Below are positions 38,193-40,435 of a stretch of DNA of 40,435 nt, piece after piece. The notes under the pieces were generated by a model, which was not told the origin of the DNA, did not search any database, and saw nothing but the letters and a program-made list of their open reading frames with translations. The stretch spans positions 1 to 40,435 of the forward strand of contig CAIRDJ010000451.1 in the NCBI GenBank assembly GCA_903877335.1. The letters are read 5' to 3'. Source of the stretch: an uncultured Chloroflexota bacterium. GTDB taxonomy: Bacteria; Chloroflexota; Anaerolineae; Aggregatilineales; Phototrophicaceae. Made by a program: the position numbers and the translations under genes. Numbering within the stretch: position 1 is the stretch's first letter; every line of letters begins with the position of its first letter.

Positions 38193-40435
38193 ATGAAAGC
38201 AAATATCGTTATTATCGGGGCTGGCATCATCGGTGTGAGTGTCGCATATCATCTTGCCCAACTAGGGGTGCAAGACATTGTGTTGTTGGACAAGGGTGAT
38301 TTAGACGAAAACGATGGCTCAACCTCGCATGCTCCGGGCGGGATGCGGGTGGTGACATTTTCGGACTGGTTCACGCGGTTAGGGTCACGCTCTTCTGACT
38401 TATACAAACAACTTCCGCTTGCTGTGGAGGGGGAAGAGCAATTCTTCCGCACAGGTTCCATGCAGATCGCATCCAAACCCGAGCGATTTGAGAGTTACAA
38501 ACGCCTACAAGAAATGGGGATGTCATACGGGCGCGAGGTGTTGCTGTTGACTCCGGCTGAGGTGAAGGGCTATTTACCCTTCATTGATGAGAAACAAATT
38601 GTGGGGGGCGTGCGCATCCCTGATGGTGGGGTGGTGAAAACAGCCCGCCTAGCCACGTCCATGCGTCGCCTAGCAGAAGCAAGCGGACAGTTAACCTGCT
38701 ATGGCGAGACAACCGTCACCCAAGTTGTGGCAGAGGGCGGGCGCGTGCGTGCGGTCTTGACCAGTAACCCGAACCTACCCCGCATAGACTGTGAGCAAGT
38801 GGTCTTGTGTAGCAACATCTGGGCACCCATCCTGTGCGAGAAGCTGGGGGTCAATATGCCCCTGTTCCCCGGTCAACATCAGTATATCTACACCGAGCCA
38901 ACCCCCGTCTTAGACGATTACAAAAGCATCGAAGCCCAATTCCCAATTGTGGCAGTGGATGATTTGTCGTTGTATTTCCGTCAGCACCATGACCGCTTAG
39001 GGATCGGTAGCTATCATCACCGCGCCATGTTGGTTGACCCGCACCAATTGCCCAAGCAAGCCATGATGCCGTTCACCCCTGACGATTTCACGCATGCGTG
39101 GTCGCTCATGCAGGAGCTGTTACCACCGCTTCACTCCACCAGCATTTCACACGGGTTTAACGGGATGTTCTCGTTCACGGTGGATGGATTCCCGATTGTG
39201 GGTGAATCTCCCGTTAAAGGCTTTTGGACATCGGTGGGGGCGTGGCTATCTTTTGCTGCGGAACTCGGTAAGGTGTTGGCACAGTGGATGACCACTGGTG
39301 ATCCCGGCATGGATATGCGCTCGGCAGACATCAACCGCTTTCATCCCCATCACCTCAACCGCGAATACTTGACGCGCCAAAGCAAATATCAATATGAGAT
39401 TGGCTTTGACATCATTCATCCCAATCAGGTTTCCTCGCGCGTGCGCAATTTGCGCCTGTCCCCCCATCATGAACGACTGGTGGAATTGGGCGCAGAGTTG
39501 GCACCCTTCGCTGGAATCGAAACCGGCTTGTGGTACAACAGCAATGCTCCGTTGGTGGAACGCTACGCGGAACGCATTCCAGAGCGCACCGGCTGGGAGG
39601 CGCAGTATTGGTCGCGCATTCAAGGGGCGGAGCATCTCACCTTCCGTGAGAACGTGGGCTTGGTGGATTGGTCAGCAGGGATGGCTGCTGTTGAAGTGGT
39701 GGGGCGTGGGGCAACCGCGTATCTCAACCGCTTGTGTACCAACAATGTCGATAAGCCTGTTGGTAGCCTGATCTACACCTTGCTCCTCAACCAAGCAGGG
39801 GGCATTCAACGTGACCTCACCATTGCACGCCTTGCCGAAAATCGCTATTGGATGTTGACGGGCAAGTCCAATGTATATGGTGAGATGGCATGGATGCGCC
39901 GTTGGTTGCCTGATGATGATTCGGTACAGATCATCAATCGTGGGGATGAATATGTTGGCTTGGCATTGTGGGGGGCAAACGCTCGCGCTGTGCTCGAAAA
40001 AGTCACCCATCACGACGTGAGCAATGACGCTTTCCCCTACTACACCGTACAGCAGATTGGGGTGGGCATGGCGCCGGTGATTGCTTTGCGCCTGTCTTAT
40101 GTGGGTGAATTAGGTTGGGAGTTGTATACCCCCAATAACTTTGGCTTACACCTGTATAATACCCTATCGGAGGCGGGGCGCGAGTTTGATATGCCAGCTT
40201 GTGGCATTGGCTCGGTGCTTTCTGCCCGCTTGGAAAAGGGCTATCGCTTGTTTGGCGCGGACATCACCCCCGAAGTGAACGCTTATGAAGCCGGCTTGGC
40301 GGGGCTATTGCGCTACAACAAGGGCGACTTCATCGGGCGTGATGCTTCTTTGCGTTTCAAAGAGAAGGGGGTGGCGCGTCAGTTGGTGTGCTTAACCTTC
40401 GATGATCGCAAGGCGGTGATGTTTGGGAATGAACC
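38193..40435 (+). CDS. FAD-dependent oxidoreductase-GcvT fusion (dimethylglycine/sarcosine dehydrogenase type), 5' part
   Basis: The gene runs off the right edge after 747 codons. The N-terminal DAO domain has GAGIIG (residues 9-14) for FAD and GSTSHAPGG (His46), the position where dimethylglycine dehydrogenase carries covalent FAD. A central FAO domain follows (about 370-430, ending HHLNREYLTRQ). From about 430 on there is a folate-binding GcvT domain (VGLVDWSAGMAAVEVVG, LNQAGGIQRDLTIARL, LSYVGELGWELY). Such fusions demethylate N-methyl amino acids (dimethylglycine, sarcosine) and pass the one-carbon unit to tetrahydrofolate. AGGTAGGA lies eight bases before the ATG. Substrate among N-methylated amines is not certain. 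Confidence 0.9.
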   Translation, partial: MKANIVIIGAGIIGVSVAYHLAQLGVQDIVLLDKGDLDENDGSTSHAPGGMRVVTFSDWFTRLGSRSSDLYKQLPLAVEGEEQFFRTGSMQIASKPERFESYKRLQEMGMSYGREVLLLTPAEVKGYLPFIDEKQIVGGVRIPDGGVVKTARLATSMRRLAEASGQLTCYGETTVTQVVAEGGRVRAVLTSNPNLPRIDCEQVVLCSNIWAPILCEKLGVNMPLFPGQHQYIYTEPTPVLDDYKSIEAQFPIVAVDDLSLYFRQHHDRLGIGSYHHRAMLVDPHQLPKQAMMPFTPDDFTHAWSLMQELLPPLHSTSISHGFNGMFSFTVDGFPIVGESPVKGFWTSVGAWLSFAAELGKVLAQWMTTGDPGMDMRSADINRFHPHHLNREYLTRQSKYQYEIGFDIIHPNQVSSRVRNLRLSPHHERLVELGAELAPFAGIETGLWYNSNAPLVERYAERIPERTGWEAQYWSRIQGAEHLTFRENVGLVDWSAGMAAVEVVGRGATAYLNRLCTNNVDKPVGSLIYTLLLNQAGGIQRDLTIARLAENRYWMLTGKSNVYGEMAWMRRWLPDDDSVQIINRGDEYVGLALWGANARAVLEKVTHHDVSNDAFPYYTVQQIGVGMAPVIALRLSYVGELGWELYTPNNFGLHLYNTLSEAGREFDMPACGIGSVLSARLEKGYRLFGADITPEVNAYEAGLAGLLRYNKGDFIGRDASLRFKEKGVARQLVCLTFDDRKAVMFGNE

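Noticed and set aside
1-40435. CRISPR arrays, tRNA or rRNA genes, prophage
   Set aside because: No regularly spaced repeats, cloverleaf-like sequences, rRNA stretches or phage structural genes were seen by reading both strands.

Overview
The window looks like a piece of chromosome from a heterotrophic bacterium, most probably a member of the Chloroflexota (Anaerolineae-like). That placement is an inference from gene content: an AIM24/TIGR00266 protein, a family-5 oligopeptide-type ABC transporter, an M32 carboxypeptidase, a secreted SH3 protein with a Thr-rich linker, and a DAO-GcvT fusion. There is no rRNA or tRNA to confirm it. Shine-Dalgarno sites are of mixed strength, and several genes could start at GTG or TTG. 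No phage, plasmid or CRISPR structure is visible.

Layout. (1) 1-3465: housekeeping-like or unknown genes: the end of an alpha/beta hydrolase, an AIM24 protein, a degenerate 5'-nucleotidase-like protein, a small membrane protein, a lipoprotein and a metallophosphoesterase. (2) 3466-3891: a gene-free spacer with a palindrome and one copy of a 23-bp dispersed repeat. (3) 3892-14670, minus strand: ten genes read leftward from a GntR/FCD regulator: regulator, epimerase, Gfo/Idh/MocA oxidoreductase, solute-binding protein, two permeases, a TIM-barrel glycosidase-like protein, a second Gfo/Idh/MocA protein, an aminotransferase and an SDR. (4) 14671-14827: a compact control region with two near-consensus sigma70-type promoters that face each other across a repeated TCGACAAT/TGTCGA operator. 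(5) 14828-32230, plus strand: sixteen tightly packed genes ending at a strong hairpin terminator: two tandem DUF4438 proteins, a VOC protein, an Ldh-family dehydrogenase, a truncated aminotransferase lacking the PLP lysine, a complete aminotransferase, an AstE/AspA-type deacylase, an M20 hydrolase, a cyclic amidohydrolase, an M14 carboxypeptidase, an M24 creatinase-fold protein, a second amidohydrolase, an MFS transporter, a DapA-family aldolase, an SDR and an M32 carboxypeptidase. (6) 32231-33117: a decayed stretch with a transposase C-terminal fragment, the second copy of the 23-bp repeat and a fragment of a membrane protein. (7) 33118-36352: a CstB-like persulfide dioxygenase/rhodanese fusion followed by a SulP anion transporter. 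(8) 36399-40435: a secreted SH3 protein, an M23 peptidase-like membrane-anchored protein and the start of a DAO-GcvT fusion that runs off the window.

The centre of interest is the pair of opposed gene blocks around the GntR switch at about 14.7 kb. Together they encode import (ABC and MFS), at least six C-N bond hydrolases of different folds, aminotransferases, dehydrogenases and an aldolase. This is the layout expected for catabolism of a nitrogen-rich amide, lactam or peptide-like compound. I do not recognise the complete set as a described pathway. The combination of a creatinase-fold M24 protein with an AstE/AspA deacylase recalls the two hydrolytic steps of ectoine breakdown (EutD/DoeA and EutE/DoeB), but the rest of that pathway is absent. 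The substrate remains unassigned.
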